64,000 nucleotides of DNA from Pseudomonas sp. R76 (GTDB taxonomy: Bacteria; Pseudomonadota; Gammaproteobacteria; Pseudomonadales; Pseudomonadaceae): positions 3,906,001 through 3,970,000 of the forward strand of contig NZ_CP019428.1 in the NCBI RefSeq assembly GCF_009834565.1. The letters are read 5' to 3'. Numbering within the stretch: position 1 is the first letter of the stretch; each line of letters begins with the position of its first letter. The translations under genes and the position numbers were made by a program. Of the stretch, positions 7,515 through 15,030 are shown piece by piece. A model generated the notes under the pieces. That model was not told where the DNA came from. It worked only from the letters and a program-made list of their open reading frames with translations, and did not search any database.

Positions 7515-7745
7515 GTCGCTGCCAATTCAGCGGCCGGATTTGACCGTCCGCCCTCCCAAGTGCATCTGTGCCATATCGATCAGGCGTTTTTGCTACGCCT
7601 GTTGTATCGTGTCGCGGCAGCTGTACGCGGGATACCTTCGGGTATGCCGGGCTCCTTGGGACCGGTCGGTCAACCCGCGTATAGCTGCCACCCTAATTCG
7701 TTTGACCGCGAACCGTGGCAGCTCCATTTCCCTTGGAGTTTCACC
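7515..7745 (+). promoter_or_regulatory. Structured 5' leader with C4-type antisense logic (locus A)
   Basis: A hairpin with loop CCAATT (7515-7535) is followed by short segments a1 TTGACCG (7540-7546) and b1 TCCCAAG (7554-7560), a small hairpin AGGCGT/ACGCCT (7582-7600), and the cloverleaf core at 7616-7689. Downstream come a second copy of a (TTGACCG, 7702-7708) and b2 TCCCTTGGAG (7729-7738), which contains the Shine-Dalgarno sequence of the gene at 7746. The Shine-Dalgarno can also pair locally (CTCCA/TGGAG). The core carries a' CGGTCAA and b' CTCCTTGGGA, complementary to these sites. The same layout with different segments occurs at 15890-16123. Confidence 0.75.
7616..7689 (+). ncRNA. C4-like antisense RNA core (locus A)
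   Basis: A 74-nt cloverleaf-like fold closed by GGCAGCT/AGCTGCC and ACGCGGG/CCCGCGT. It has an inner tetraloop hairpin ATACC-TTCG-GGTAT and a second arm CCGG/CCGG whose loop holds b' (7652-7661). The a' segment CGGTCAA (7667-7673) lies in the next single-stranded stretch. Size and arrangement match the ~77-nt C4 RNA of phages P1 and P7, in which two short antisense segments pair with sites around the ribosome binding site of a downstream gene. The assignment to that family is inferred from structure and complementarity; a covariance search was not possible. Confidence 0.7.
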
Positions 7746-8081
7746 ATGATTAAAGACAGCCCAAATCCCCCAAGCCATCCAGACTTCGACATCAGCACCC
7801 TGCACGAAGTGGCCTACCGCGCGATCAACCACTACCTCAACCCCGGCAAACCCATCCCCGAACCCAGCGATGGCCTCTTCACCGTGCGCGCCGACCTGGG
7901 CACCGAAACCTTGCTGGTCAATGCCTCCCAGGACCTGGCGTCCATCTGCGACATCGCCAACCATATGGCCTTTGAAATCGACGGTTCCCAGCGCAACGTC
8001 GCGCTGGGCATCTGCCGGATGCTCGAAGGTGTGCAACTGCTGGTGGACAAGGCACTGAACGTGGCCCACCCGACTGCATAA
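7746..8081 (+). CDS. DUF6124-like small protein (111 aa)
   Basis: The ATG at 7746 lies 7 nt after GGAG. The family pattern is an N-terminal Pro-rich stretch, then a helix of the form LHEVAYRAINHYL (residues ~19-31), then FTVRADLGTETLLVNASQDLASICDIA, and a C-terminal helix ending in VDKALN. These fit the Pseudomonas small-protein family I recall as DUF6124 (often labelled DUF3077). The function is unknown, and no signal peptide, membrane segment or catalytic motif is visible. Its paralog at 16124 shares the helix pattern and the same kind of structured leader, so both are probably silenced post-transcriptionally by their own C4-like RNA. An upstream in-frame ATG at 7560 lies inside the leader and is rejected. 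Confidence 0.8.
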   Translation: MIKDSPNPPSHPDFDISTLHEVAYRAINHYLNPGKPIPEPSDGLFTVRADLGTETLLVNASQDLASICDIANHMAFEIDGSQRNVALGICRMLEGVQLLVDKALNVAHPTA

Positions 8082-8082
8082 A

Positions 8083-8206
8083 GATCGTTCCCACGCTCTG
8101 CGTGGGAACGCCGCCCCGGACGCTCTGCGTCCGCCGGACTCAAGGCCTGCGCAACGTGACGCGGAGCGTCACTGGATGCATGCCCACGCAGAGCGTGGGA
8201 ACGATC
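8083..8206. repeat. GATCGTTCCCACGC inverted repeat, copy 2
   Basis: Same element as at 7317: GATCGTTCCCACGCTCTGCG ... GCGTGGGAACGATC with the inner GGACGCTCTGCGTCC / GACGCGGAGCGTC pair. It starts 2 nt after the DUF6124-like stop codon and ends just before the LspA-paralog ribosome site. Confidence 0.9.
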
Positions 8207-8222
8207 AGCCTGGAGGCCGTAG

Positions 8223-8795
8223 ATGGACGCGATACAGCGCCTGAGCTATCTTCGGGCGCTCTATAGAAAGCCCGAAACAGGAAGTTACCGCTTGAGCACG
8301 TCGCCCCTACTGCGAGGCCGCACCTTCGCCCTCCTCGCTGGCCTCGCCTTTATCGCCGTGGACCAACTCGTCAAACTGCTGGCCCTGGTTTCACTGCACG
8401 CCAACAGCTTCAAAATCGGCTCTAACCCGATCAACCTGGCGCTGGAACTGAGCTTGAACCCAGGCGCTTTCCTCAGCCTGGGCGCCGCGTTGCCGCCGCA
8501 GGTCAAACAACTCATCTTTATCGTCGGCGTGGCCATCGTGGTGGCGTGGGCGATGGGCTGGTCGCTCGCCAACTGGAGCCAGCCATTGCGCAAGGTGTTG
8601 CCGCTTTACGCGATTGCCTTGGGCGGTATCGCCAACTTGATCGACCGTGTTTTCCGCGACGGGCATGTGGTGGATTACATGGTGCTGAACGTGGGGCCGA
8701 CGCATACCGGCGTGTTTAATATTGCTGATATCGCAATTACTGCCGGGGCGTTGTTCTTGATGTTCGATCTGTTCGTGAAGCCGAGCAAAGCCTAA
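8223..8795 (+). CDS. Signal peptidase II (LspA) paralog
   Basis: A 190-residue inner-membrane aspartyl protease of the LspA family, which cleaves prolipoprotein signal peptides after lipid modification of the +1 cysteine. Four hydrophobic segments are visible. The conserved DQLVK follows the first, and the two catalytic aspartates are in DRVFRDGHVVDYM and NIADIAI. Compared with classical LspA it has an N-terminal extension of ~28 residues before the first membrane segment, and its first loop (NSFKIGSNPINLALELSLNPGAFLSLG) keeps the family N-x-G-A-F pattern. It stands alone, not in the usual ileS-lspA-fkpB operon, so it is probably an accessory copy. A GGAGG site precedes the ATG at 8223. It is flanked by repeat copies 2 and 3. 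Confidence 0.85.
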   Translation: MDAIQRLSYLRALYRKPETGSYRLSTSPLLRGRTFALLAGLAFIAVDQLVKLLALVSLHANSFKIGSNPINLALELSLNPGAFLSLGAALPPQVKQLIFIVGVAIVVAWAMGWSLANWSQPLRKVLPLYAIALGGIANLIDRVFRDGHVVDYMVLNVGPTHTGVFNIADIAITAGALFLMFDLFVKPSKA

Positions 8796-8919
8796 GATCG
8801 TTCCCACGCTCTGCGTGGGAATGCCGCCCCGGACGCTCTGCGTCCGCCGGCCTTAAGGCCTGCGCAACGTGACGCGGAGCGTCACCGGATGCGGTCCCAC
8901 GCAGAGCGTGGGAACGATC
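8796..8919. repeat. GATCGTTCCCACGC inverted repeat, copy 3
   Basis: Third copy of the element, beginning 1 nt after the LspA-paralog stop. It is nearly identical to copy 2 over its length, including the inner CGCAACGTGACGCGGAGCGT segment. Confidence 0.9.
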
Positions 8920-8930
8920 AACGTTCGCCC

Positions 8931-9839
8931 TTAAAACACCGACCAGCCAATGCGCTCACTCAACAACTCCAACGCCTTGATCCCCGCCAGCGAGTTCCCT
9001 GCCGCGTTCAGCTCCGGCGACCACACGCACACGGTAAATTGCCCCGGCACCACCGCGACGATCCCGCCGCCGACTCCGCTCTTGCCTGGCAAGCCCACGC
9101 GATAGGCGAAATTCCCCGCCTCGTCATACAGCCCGCTGGTGGCCATGATCGAGTTGACTTGCTTGGTTTGGCGCGCGGTGAGGATTTGCTCGCCGCTGTG
9201 GGCGCTGGTGCCTTGGTTGGCGAGGAAGCTGAAGGCCTTGGCCAAGTCCAGGCAGCTCATTTGCAGCGCGCAGTAGTTGAAGTAGCTGTGCAGCACCGCG
9301 TCGACGTCGTTGTGGAAGTTGCCGAAGGCTTTCATCAGGTAAGCCATGGCCGCGTTGCGCGCGCCATGTTGGGCTTCGGACTCGGCGACGACGCTGTTGA
9401 CCAGGATCTGCGGGTTACCCGACAGGCGCCGCACGAAGTCGCGCATCGACAGGATCGGCACGGCAAAGCGCGATTGGTTGATGTCGCAGATCACCAGCGC
9501 GCCGGCGTTGATGAACGGGTTGCGCGGGCGGCCGCGTTCGAATTCCAGCTGCACCATGGAGTTGAACGGTTGCCCCGACGGCTCATGGCCGAGGCGTTCC
9601 CAGATGGTTTCGCCGCCGTGGTCGATGGCCTGCACCAGGCTGAACACCTTGGAAATGCTCTGCACCGAAAACAGCGTGTCGGCATCACCGGCGCAATAGG
9701 CCGCGCCGTCGTTGCCGTACACAGCGATGCCGAGTTGGTTGGCGGGCACATCCGCCAGCGCGGGGATGTAGTCGGCGACTTTGCCGAGGCCGATCAGTGG
9801 ACGAACTTCGTCGAGGATCGACTCGAGCAACGCCTGCAT
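8931..9839 (-). CDS. glsA: Glutaminase
   Basis: A 302-residue serine-dependent glutaminase (L-glutamine to glutamate plus ammonia), cytoplasmic, beta-lactamase-like fold. The catalytic S-x-x-K motif is in [12 protein letters not shown]. Family stretches include [47 protein letters not shown] and [15 protein letters not shown]. The start at 9839 ([17 protein letters not shown]) gives the usual family length; an ATG at 9854 would add five residues and cannot be excluded, as neither has a strong ribosome site. It appears to be a single-gene unit read toward the repeat at 8796. Confidence 0.92.
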   Translation of the reverse strand: MQALLESILDEVRPLIGLGKVADYIPALADVPANQLGIAVYGNDGAAYCAGDADTLFSVQSISKVFSLVQAIDHGGETIWERLGHEPSGQPFNSMVQLEFERGRPRNPFINAGALVICDINQSRFAVPILSMRDFVRRLSGNPQILVNSVVAESEAQHGARNAAMAYLMKAFGNFHNDVDAVLHSYFNYCALQMSCLDLAKAFSFLANQGTSAHSGEQILTARQTKQVNSIMATSGLYDEAGNFAYRVGLPGKSGVGGGIVAVVPGQFTVCVWSPELNAAGNSLAGIKALELLSERIGWSVF

Positions 9840-9895
9840 GTCTTGTCCGGTCATTGTTTCTTTGAATCAGTGATAAGCGGGGCGCGGAGGATACT

Positions 9896-10240
9896 TCAAT
9901 GCGCCCGAAAGCCCCAGACTATCTCCACCACTCGCTCGGCAATCACCAGGTAAATCAGGATCAGCAACAGTTGCAATGCCAGGTGATACCGCAGCTTGGC
10001 CAGCCGGCGAATGCCGTCGCTGACGTTGAGCAGCGTCAACACCGTCGACAGGATGATCAAACCCCAGCCCGCCACGCTGGAGGCGAACACGCCGATAAAC
10101 AGTTCACGCTGCCCGAGCAAGGTATTGGTCCCCGCCGCAAACAGCAGCGCGCACACCAGCAGGTTTTTCACGTTGTCGAAAATCTGCGTGCTCAGGTCGT
10201 TTTCCAGCAGGGCGACATAGCGTTTCCATAAGGTGTGCAT
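9896..10240 (-). CDS. Membrane protein of unknown function (114 aa)
   Basis: Starts at 10240 with a GGAAG site 8 nt upstream. A polar N-terminus (MHTLWKRYVALLENDLSTQIFDNVKN) is followed by three hydrophobic segments near residues 27-42, 50-70 and 88-106, so it is an inner-membrane protein. It contains no obvious catalytic residues and was not assigned to a family. It lies 56 nt upstream of the glutaminase in the same direction, so co-transcription is possible. Confidence 0.7.
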   Translation of the reverse strand: MHTLWKRYVALLENDLSTQIFDNVKNLLVCALLFAAGTNTLLGQRELFIGVFASSVAGWGLIILSTVLTLLNVSDGIRRLAKLRYHLALQLLLILIYLVIAERVVEIVWGFRAH

Positions 10241-10331
10241 GGGTCACTTCCGGGTAGGGATCGCTCGTCAATCAAAGTAGTCCAATAGCTCATACCCTGC
10301 ACCGCTGCGCTTACTCCACGAGGACTTTTGC

Positions 10332-10679
10332 ATGAAATTGATGATTGGCTTGGCCGCTCTGTTGCTGGTATCGGCCTGCTCGACCCACTCACCCGTCGCT
10401 GCGCCGGCACAGGACTCCGCTGCCTCCACCTGCCTGGCGGGCGGTGGCACGATGAAGCAGGTCGGCAAGTTGCAGAGCTGGAACTGCATCACGCCGTACA
10501 AGGACGCGGGCAAGGCGTGCACCGATTCAAGCCAGTGTGAGGGCGAGTGCCAGACCAGCGTAACCACGCAATCGGGTAACGGCCCTGTGGCGGGCACCTG
10601 CCAGGTGGACAACAGCCACTTCGGCTGCTCGGCGACGGTAGAGAAAGGCAAGCTGGGCAGGGCGATTTGCGTGGACTAA
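10332..10679 (+). CDS. Cysteine-rich lipoprotein (115 aa)
   Basis: The signal peptide MKLMIGLAALLLVSAC ends in a lipobox (LVSA-C), so it is lipid-anchored after Cys16 and exported. The mature part has about eight further cysteines, including ACTDSSQCEGECQTS, a spacing seen in disulfide-stabilised secreted domains, and a late GCSATVEKGKLGRAICVD. No family or ligand was recognised. The ATG is preceded by GAGGA. A large palindrome-rich tandem duplication begins just after its stop. Confidence 0.75.
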   Translation: MKLMIGLAALLLVSACSTHSPVAAPAQDSAASTCLAGGGTMKQVGKLQSWNCITPYKDAGKACTDSSQCEGECQTSVTTQSGNGPVAGTCQVDNSHFGCSATVEKGKLGRAICVD

Positions 10680-10697
10680 AGGGCACCACTTAAACAC

Positions 10698-11485
10698 TGT
10701 GGGAGCTGGCTTGCCTGCGATGAGGCCGTGTCAGTTGGCATCACGGTGGCTGACCCACCGCTATCGCAGGCAAGCCAGCTCCCACATTGGAGATCGGCTC
10801 ATCAGGCACCGTGGGCCGGTTGGTTTACGCGAACTAATGGGCACCACCTAAACACTGTGGGAGCGGGCTTGCTCGCGAAGGCGGAGTGTCAGTCAGCGGA
10901 TGTGTAGCTGACCCACCGCATTCGCGAGCAAGCCCGCTCCCACATTTTTTACCGCGTGCACTACAGAAATGCGCCACATCGCAGATCTGCTCATCAAGCA
11001 CGGCGAGCCGGTTTGTACGCGCGAACTAAAGGGCACCACGAAATCCTGTGGGAGCTGGCTTGCCTGCGATGAGGCCGTGTCAGTTGGCATCACGGTGGCT
11101 GACCCACCGCTATCGCAGGCAAGCCAGCTCCCACCTTGGAGATCGGCTCATCAGGCACCGTGGGCCGGTTGGTTTACGCGAACTAATGGGCACCACCTAA
11201 ACACTGTGGGAGCGGGCTTGCTCGCGAAGGCGGAGTGTCAGTCAGCGGATGTGTAGCTGACCCACCGCATTCGCGAGCAAGCCCGCTCCCACATTTTTTA
11301 CCGCGTGCACTACAGAAATGCGCCACATCGCAGATCTGCTCATCAAGCACGGCGAGCCGGTTTGTACGCGCGAACTAAAGGGCACCACGAAATCCTGTGG
11401 GAGCTGGCTTGCCTGCGATGAGGCCGTGTCAGTTGGCATCACTGTGGCTGACCCACCGCTATCGCAGGCAAGCCAGCTCCCACAG
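10698..11485. repeat. 349-bp tandem duplication (two full units plus a partial third) built of REP doublets
   Basis: Units 10698-11046 and 11047-11395 match almost base for base (for example CCACATTGG in the first versus CCACCTTGG in the second), and a third unit is cut at about 11485. Each full unit contains one inverted pair of the GAGCTGGCTTGCCTGCGAT class and one of the GAGCGGGCTTGCTCGCGAA class, joined by unique spacer sequence. The offset of exactly 349 holds over the whole region. Frames across it (for example 10893-11093 and 11242-11442) are translated palindromes, not genes. Confidence 0.95.
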
Positions 11486-11502
11486 GGTGTTTGCGGTGCA
11501 TT

Positions 11503-11690
11503 TTAGAAGTGCGCCACGTCGGACACCTGCTCATCCAGCACATCCCGCGCCAAGGCCCACGCCTGGTCTTTGGATTCCACCACCAGCAGCGGATAGCCCC
11601 AGGCCTTGCCGAACATCGCGGCGAAGGGTCTGAGGGCCAGCCGCCGGCGTGTCGAATTCGACGGCGCCTGCGGCCATAGCCTTGCACGCA
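11503..11690 (-). pseudogene. Probable 3' remnant of a gene of unknown function
   Basis: The last ~40 codons (AMFGKAWGYPLLVVESKDQA...) read like genuine protein and end in a stop at 11503. Upstream the sensible reading appears to move to another frame (AMAAGAVEFDTPAAGPQTL), and then the RNase T2 gene intervenes. This suggests a frameshifted, truncated gene end. The parent family was not recognised. Confidence 0.35.
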
Positions 11691-11699
11691 GGCAACTGA

Positions 11700-12329
11700 T
11701 CAGCGCTGCACCGGAATGCGGATATCGCCGCCCTTGCACTGGGTTTTCACACTTCGCGGGCAACCGGCAAAGCGCAATTCCTTGCTCAGGCACACGCGCA
11801 CTTCGGACAACACCTTGCCCTTGCAGATCACCGCCAAGCCGTGGTCGCCCATGGCCGGGTTGCTCTCTCGAAACAGCTGCTCGATGTCGCGTGCCTGCAT
11901 GTAGTTCGGCACATTGAACGGCTGCAATTGCTTGGGAATCTGCACCGCCGCCAAGGCCGTATCCGTCGCTTCCAGATAATGCGAAGCGTCCAGCCCGCTG
12001 CACGTGCCGTGCTTGGTCCATTCATGCTTGAGCAACGCGCGCGTCGGGAAGATCAACGCGCCCTTGGCCAACTCATCCGCCGACAGTCGCGATTGTGTAT
12101 CGCATGACGACGGCCAGCCACCTTTGGCGTACTGCGGCCACAGCCCATGCAGCACAAACCCGTAGCCTTTGCCTGTGCACTGCTCGTTGCCGGGGTTGGT
12201 CAGGCAAAACGTCGGTGACCACGACAACGACAGCACATAAAAATCAAACTCCCCCGGCGTGCCTTGGCTGCGCGGGGCCGCCATGACAGGCGCGGTCAGC
12301 AACAGCCACACCACCATCCAGTATTTCAT
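11700..12329 (-). CDS. Ribonuclease T2 family protein, secreted
   Basis: A 209-residue RNase T2/RNase I-type endoribonuclease. The N-terminal signal peptide is MKYWMVVWLLLTAPVMA, so it is periplasmic or extracellular. The first catalytic segment is FVLHGLWPQ with active-site His, and the second is KHEWTKHGTC with the paired His/Glu/His residues. Additional cysteines (FCLTNPGNEQC, SSCDT, CLSKELRFAGC) fit the family disulfides. It would degrade RNA nonspecifically to 2',3'-cyclic phosphates, for nutrient scavenging. It stands alone between a gene remnant and an oxidoreductase gene. Confidence 0.92.
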   Translation of the reverse strand: MKYWMVVWLLLTAPVMAAPRSQGTPGEFDFYVLSLSWSPTFCLTNPGNEQCTGKGYGFVLHGLWPQYAKGGWPSSCDTQSRLSADELAKGALIFPTRALLKHEWTKHGTCSGLDASHYLEATDTALAAVQIPKQLQPFNVPNYMQARDIEQLFRESNPAMGDHGLAVICKGKVLSEVRVCLSKELRFAGCPRSVKTQCKGGDIRIPVQR

Positions 12330-12366
12330 TTTGCCTATTCCTTGAGAAAAAGCAGGTATACCGCGA

Positions 12367-13347
12367 TTACCCCGGCAAATTGGGGTTGCGTTGTAACACC
12401 TTGTCCAGCACCCGATCAGTCTTCAACGCCTCCAGGGCCAGCGAAGGGTGCTCGGCTTCGCCACGGATATGCGCGTTCATGGCCAGTACATGGTGCCACT
12501 GGATGTGTTCATGGTGCGGTACTTCCAGCACTTCGTTGACGTCGCCCTCAAGGCGCAACGGCTGGTTCTCGAACACCGCAAAGGTGATGCGACCGCGGCT
12601 GCCGATCAGCTCGACGCGGTCTTCGCGGCAGTGCGCAACGAAGTTCCAGCAACCCATGCCCAATGCGCCGGAGCCGAAGGTCCAGCACGCCGTCACCGCA
12701 TCTTCCGCCGCATACTGCCCGGCCTGACGTGCCGTAAACCCGGTGACCTCGACAATATCGCCGGCCAGGTACTGGAACAGATCAAACCCATGGCTGGCCA
12801 AGTCGGCAAAGTAGCCGCCACCGGCGATGGCCGGGTCGGTGCGCCAGTTCTCGGGGCTGGCATCGGCGGCGCTCGGCGGCTTGCTGAAGGTCCAGATCAC
12901 TTGGCGCAAGTCACCGATGCGTCCGTCGTGCAGCCACTCCCGCACTTTTTGGAAGCGCGGCAAGGAGCGCCGGTAGTAAGACACAAACAAATGCAGCCCG
13001 GCGCGCTCGAAGGTGCGCTGCATCAACGCGCTCTGTTCGGCATTCAACGACATGGGTTTTTCGACGCAGCAATGCTTGCCGGCTGCGGCCACCATCAGGC
13101 TGTATTCGAGGTGGCTGTCGGGCGGTGTGGCGATGTACACCGCGTCCACTTCGGGGTCGTCGATCAGTGCCTGGGCGTCGGTGTAGAACCGCGCGATGCC
13201 ATGGCGTGCCGCATAATCGCGCACCGCTTCCTCGCGGCGCCCCATCACGGCAACCAGGGCCGAACCTGGCGCTTTGTAGAAAGCGGGTCCACTCTTCAGT
13301 TCAGTGACATTGCCACAGCCGATCATGCCCCAACGTACGGTAGTCAT
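12367..13347 (-). CDS. Gfo/Idh/MocA family oxidoreductase
   Basis: A 326-residue NAD(P)-dependent dehydrogenase. The N-terminal Rossmann motif is WGMIGCGNVTE, DAVYIATPPDSH follows, and the hallmark EKP is at VEKPMSLNAEQ. The C-terminal substrate domain includes GGGYFADLASHGFDLFQYL with a likely catalytic His. The substrate (sugar or cyclitol) cannot be specified. It is unrelated in position to the inositol cluster far downstream. It is divergent from the Nudix gene with a 127-nt promoter gap, and its start at 13347 gives the family-typical Rossmann N-terminus. Confidence 0.88.
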   Translation of the reverse strand: MTTVRWGMIGCGNVTELKSGPAFYKAPGSALVAVMGRREEAVRDYAARHGIARFYTDAQALIDDPEVDAVYIATPPDSHLEYSLMVAAAGKHCCVEKPMSLNAEQSALMQRTFERAGLHLFVSYYRRSLPRFQKVREWLHDGRIGDLRQVIWTFSKPPSAADASPENWRTDPAIAGGGYFADLASHGFDLFQYLAGDIVEVTGFTARQAGQYAAEDAVTACWTFGSGALGMGCWNFVAHCREDRVELIGSRGRITFAVFENQPLRLEGDVNEVLEVPHHEHIQWHHVLAMNAHIRGEAEHPSLALEALKTDRVLDKVLQRNPNLPG

Positions 13348-13474
13348 CTGTTGTCCTCGTCCGTTTTCATCAATCGGTCAGTATCCACATCCCCAACCGT
13401 GTGCGCCATAAGCACTTAGCATGACAATTGCATTACACTTTTATGACACTCATCTCGCTGCGGGGGCACACACG

Positions 13475-13837
13475 ATGAAAATAAGGGCCACGGTCATTTG
13501 CGAACACGAGGGGCATATCCTCTTCGTGCGCAAGGCCAGATCAAAATGGGCGTTGCCCGGCGGCAAGGTCGAGCGGGATGAACGCCCGGTCGGCGCGGCC
13601 GAGCGCGAGCTGGAAGAAGAAACCGGGCTGAACGTGGACGGCTTGCTGTATCTGCAGGAATTGAAGGCTCGCGACACCGTGCACCATGTGTTCGAAGCTT
13701 CAGTGGTGAACATCGCCGACGCGCGGCCGTGCAACGAGATCGTCGATTGCCGCTGGCACGCCTATGGCGCCCTGGACGAACTGGACACCACCGACGCCAC
13801 GCGACACATCGTCAAATCCTTCCTACGTCGCCTGTAA
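13475..13837 (+). CDS. Nudix hydrolase
   Basis: A 120-residue single-domain Nudix protein. The Nudix box starts at GGKVERDE and continues through RELEEETGL, with the metal-binding REx2EE glutamates present. It would hydrolyse a nucleoside diphosphate linked to another moiety; the substrate is unknown. The start at 13475 was chosen because the domain begins right there and GGGGG lies upstream; an ATG at 13421 adds a non-conserved stretch. The 3' end overlaps the convergent solute-binding-like gene by 15 nt. Confidence 0.88.
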   Translation: MKIRATVICEHEGHILFVRKARSKWALPGGKVERDERPVGAAERELEEETGLNVDGLLYLQELKARDTVHHVFEASVVNIADARPCNEIVDCRWHAYGALDELDTTDATRHIVKSFLRRL

Positions 13838-14536
13838 TTCCGCGCTCTGCCCGCTGTCCAGCAAACCTCGCTTCACCAAACCGTTAGCTTTCTGCCGTTC
13901 GACAAAGGATTTGACGAACGCGGCAGCGGCTGCACGCGCCACCGGCACCGCCATCGCTTGGCGGATCGTCATGAAGTCGTCATCCACCAGCCGCCATTGG
14001 TCAGAAACCCTGGTTTGCAAGAAATCCCGCACACCCGCCGCCGCGTCCAGGCCTTGCTCGATACACCAGTCCACCGCTGCCGCTGAAGTAGGCGCGCGCA
14101 CCAACTCGGCATGTTGCACGGTGCGGCTCAAGTACAGGTCATAGGCCGCGCCCTGGCCGACGGCGATACGCTTGCCCGGTGCATCCACTTGCGCGACGTG
14201 TGTCAGCGGCGAATCAGCCGGCACCAGGTACGTGCCCTTGATCGCGACATAAGGCGCGCTGAAGGCGATTTGCTGTTCGCGCACCGGCTCAATGGCCAGG
14301 AACGCCACGCGCCATGCGTCATCAGCCAAGGCGGCAAACACCTTGCCGGCGGCCTCAAAAGTGATCAGTTCCAGGCCGACGCCCAACTCCTCGGCCAATG
14401 CCCGAGCCAATGCCACCGACACGCCTTGGGGCTCGCCCCCCACGCCGCGTTGCGCCAACACCGGGTTACCTAAGTTGATCGCGGCGCGCAGCACGCCATT
14501 GGGGGCCAGTTGTTGCAGAACTTGCGGTTCAATCAT
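13823..14536 (-). CDS. Family-3 solute-binding-like protein lacking a signal peptide
   Basis: A 237-residue protein resembling amino-acid ABC transporter binding proteins: LRAAINLGNPVLAQ, GVSVALARALAEELG, and the typical IGxGAAYD-type hinge stretch (IAVGQGAAYDLYLSR). Unusually it starts directly at MIEPQVLQQLAP with no export signal, so it would be cytoplasmic unless the start is wrong; no upstream signal sequence exists in frame. Its start overlaps (ATGATTGA) the stop of an aconitase-like C-terminal fragment, indicating an operon in which the upstream gene was lost. It may be a stranded gene. Confidence 0.75.
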   Translation of the reverse strand: MIEPQVLQQLAPNGVLRAAINLGNPVLAQRGVGGEPQGVSVALARALAEELGVGLELITFEAAGKVFAALADDAWRVAFLAIEPVREQQIAFSAPYVAIKGTYLVPADSPLTHVAQVDAPGKRIAVGQGAAYDLYLSRTVQHAELVRAPTSAAAVDWCIEQGLDAAAGVRDFLQTRVSDQWRLVDDDFMTIRQAMAVPVARAAAAAFVKSFVERQKANGLVKRGLLDSGQSAELQAT

Positions 14537-14783
14537 TGAGCGCTCCTTGTCGGGTCCGTTGCACGGTCTTGCGGATCACAAACGGCAACACGCCGCCGTG
14601 CTCAAGGTAACCAAGCTCTTGCAGCGAGTCGAGGCGCAAGGCCAACGCGCTGCTGCTGACACGTCCGTCGGCACGCGCGATCTGCAAGGTGATCGGGCTG
14701 ATACGGACCAGCAGCCTCTCCAGCCCTGCAATGATCGAACGCTCGGATTTGATCGCAGTGCTGCCCCGGTCAGTGGCGCATAT
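14529..14783 (-). pseudogene. C-terminal remnant of an aconitase-family protein
   Basis: The frame ending at 14529 reads ...ARADGRVSSSALALRLDSLQELGYLEHGGVLPFVIRKT.... The pattern R-x-D-S-x-x-E-L-x-Y-x-x-x-G-G-V-L-x-x-V-I-R is the signature end of the aconitase swivel domain. No start codon, iron-sulfur domain or upstream continuation exists: an in-frame stop (TAG, 14784-14786) and unrelated sequence precede it. I infer that a deletion removed nearly all of an aconitase-like gene that once preceded the solute-binding-like gene. Confidence 0.55.
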
Positions 14784-15030
14784 CTATGAGAAACACGCGG
14801 CCGTCAGGATGATCGAACCGCCAGTGGAGATACCGCCGTATAGACTGAAGCATCATTGGCATGCGCGGGACCAGAAAGATCCGCGGCATGTGTGATTGTG
14901 GAAGGAGGTGGTGGGGATATTTGGGGGGAATGATGATCCATTCCTGCTAGGGAACAGATCACCACGTATCCGAGTGCAGTAGTGTCTACGCATCACCGAT
15001 CAAAACTTAAGAACTCTCAACCCAAGCACA
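14784..15030. other. Intergenic, composition changes toward AT
   Basis: No gene seen. Base composition falls markedly from about 14990 onward, marking the boundary of an AT-richer segment that continues to ~15850. Confidence 0.4.

Noticed and set aside
7560..7745. N-terminal extension of the DUF6124-like protein from an ATG at 7560
   Set aside because: The extension translates the structured C4-like leader, whereas the ATG at 7746 has a proper Shine-Dalgarno and matches the family start.
10893..11442. Two identical 66-codon frames (10893-11093, 11242-11442)
   Set aside because: They translate REP palindromes within the tandem duplication and show no coding character.
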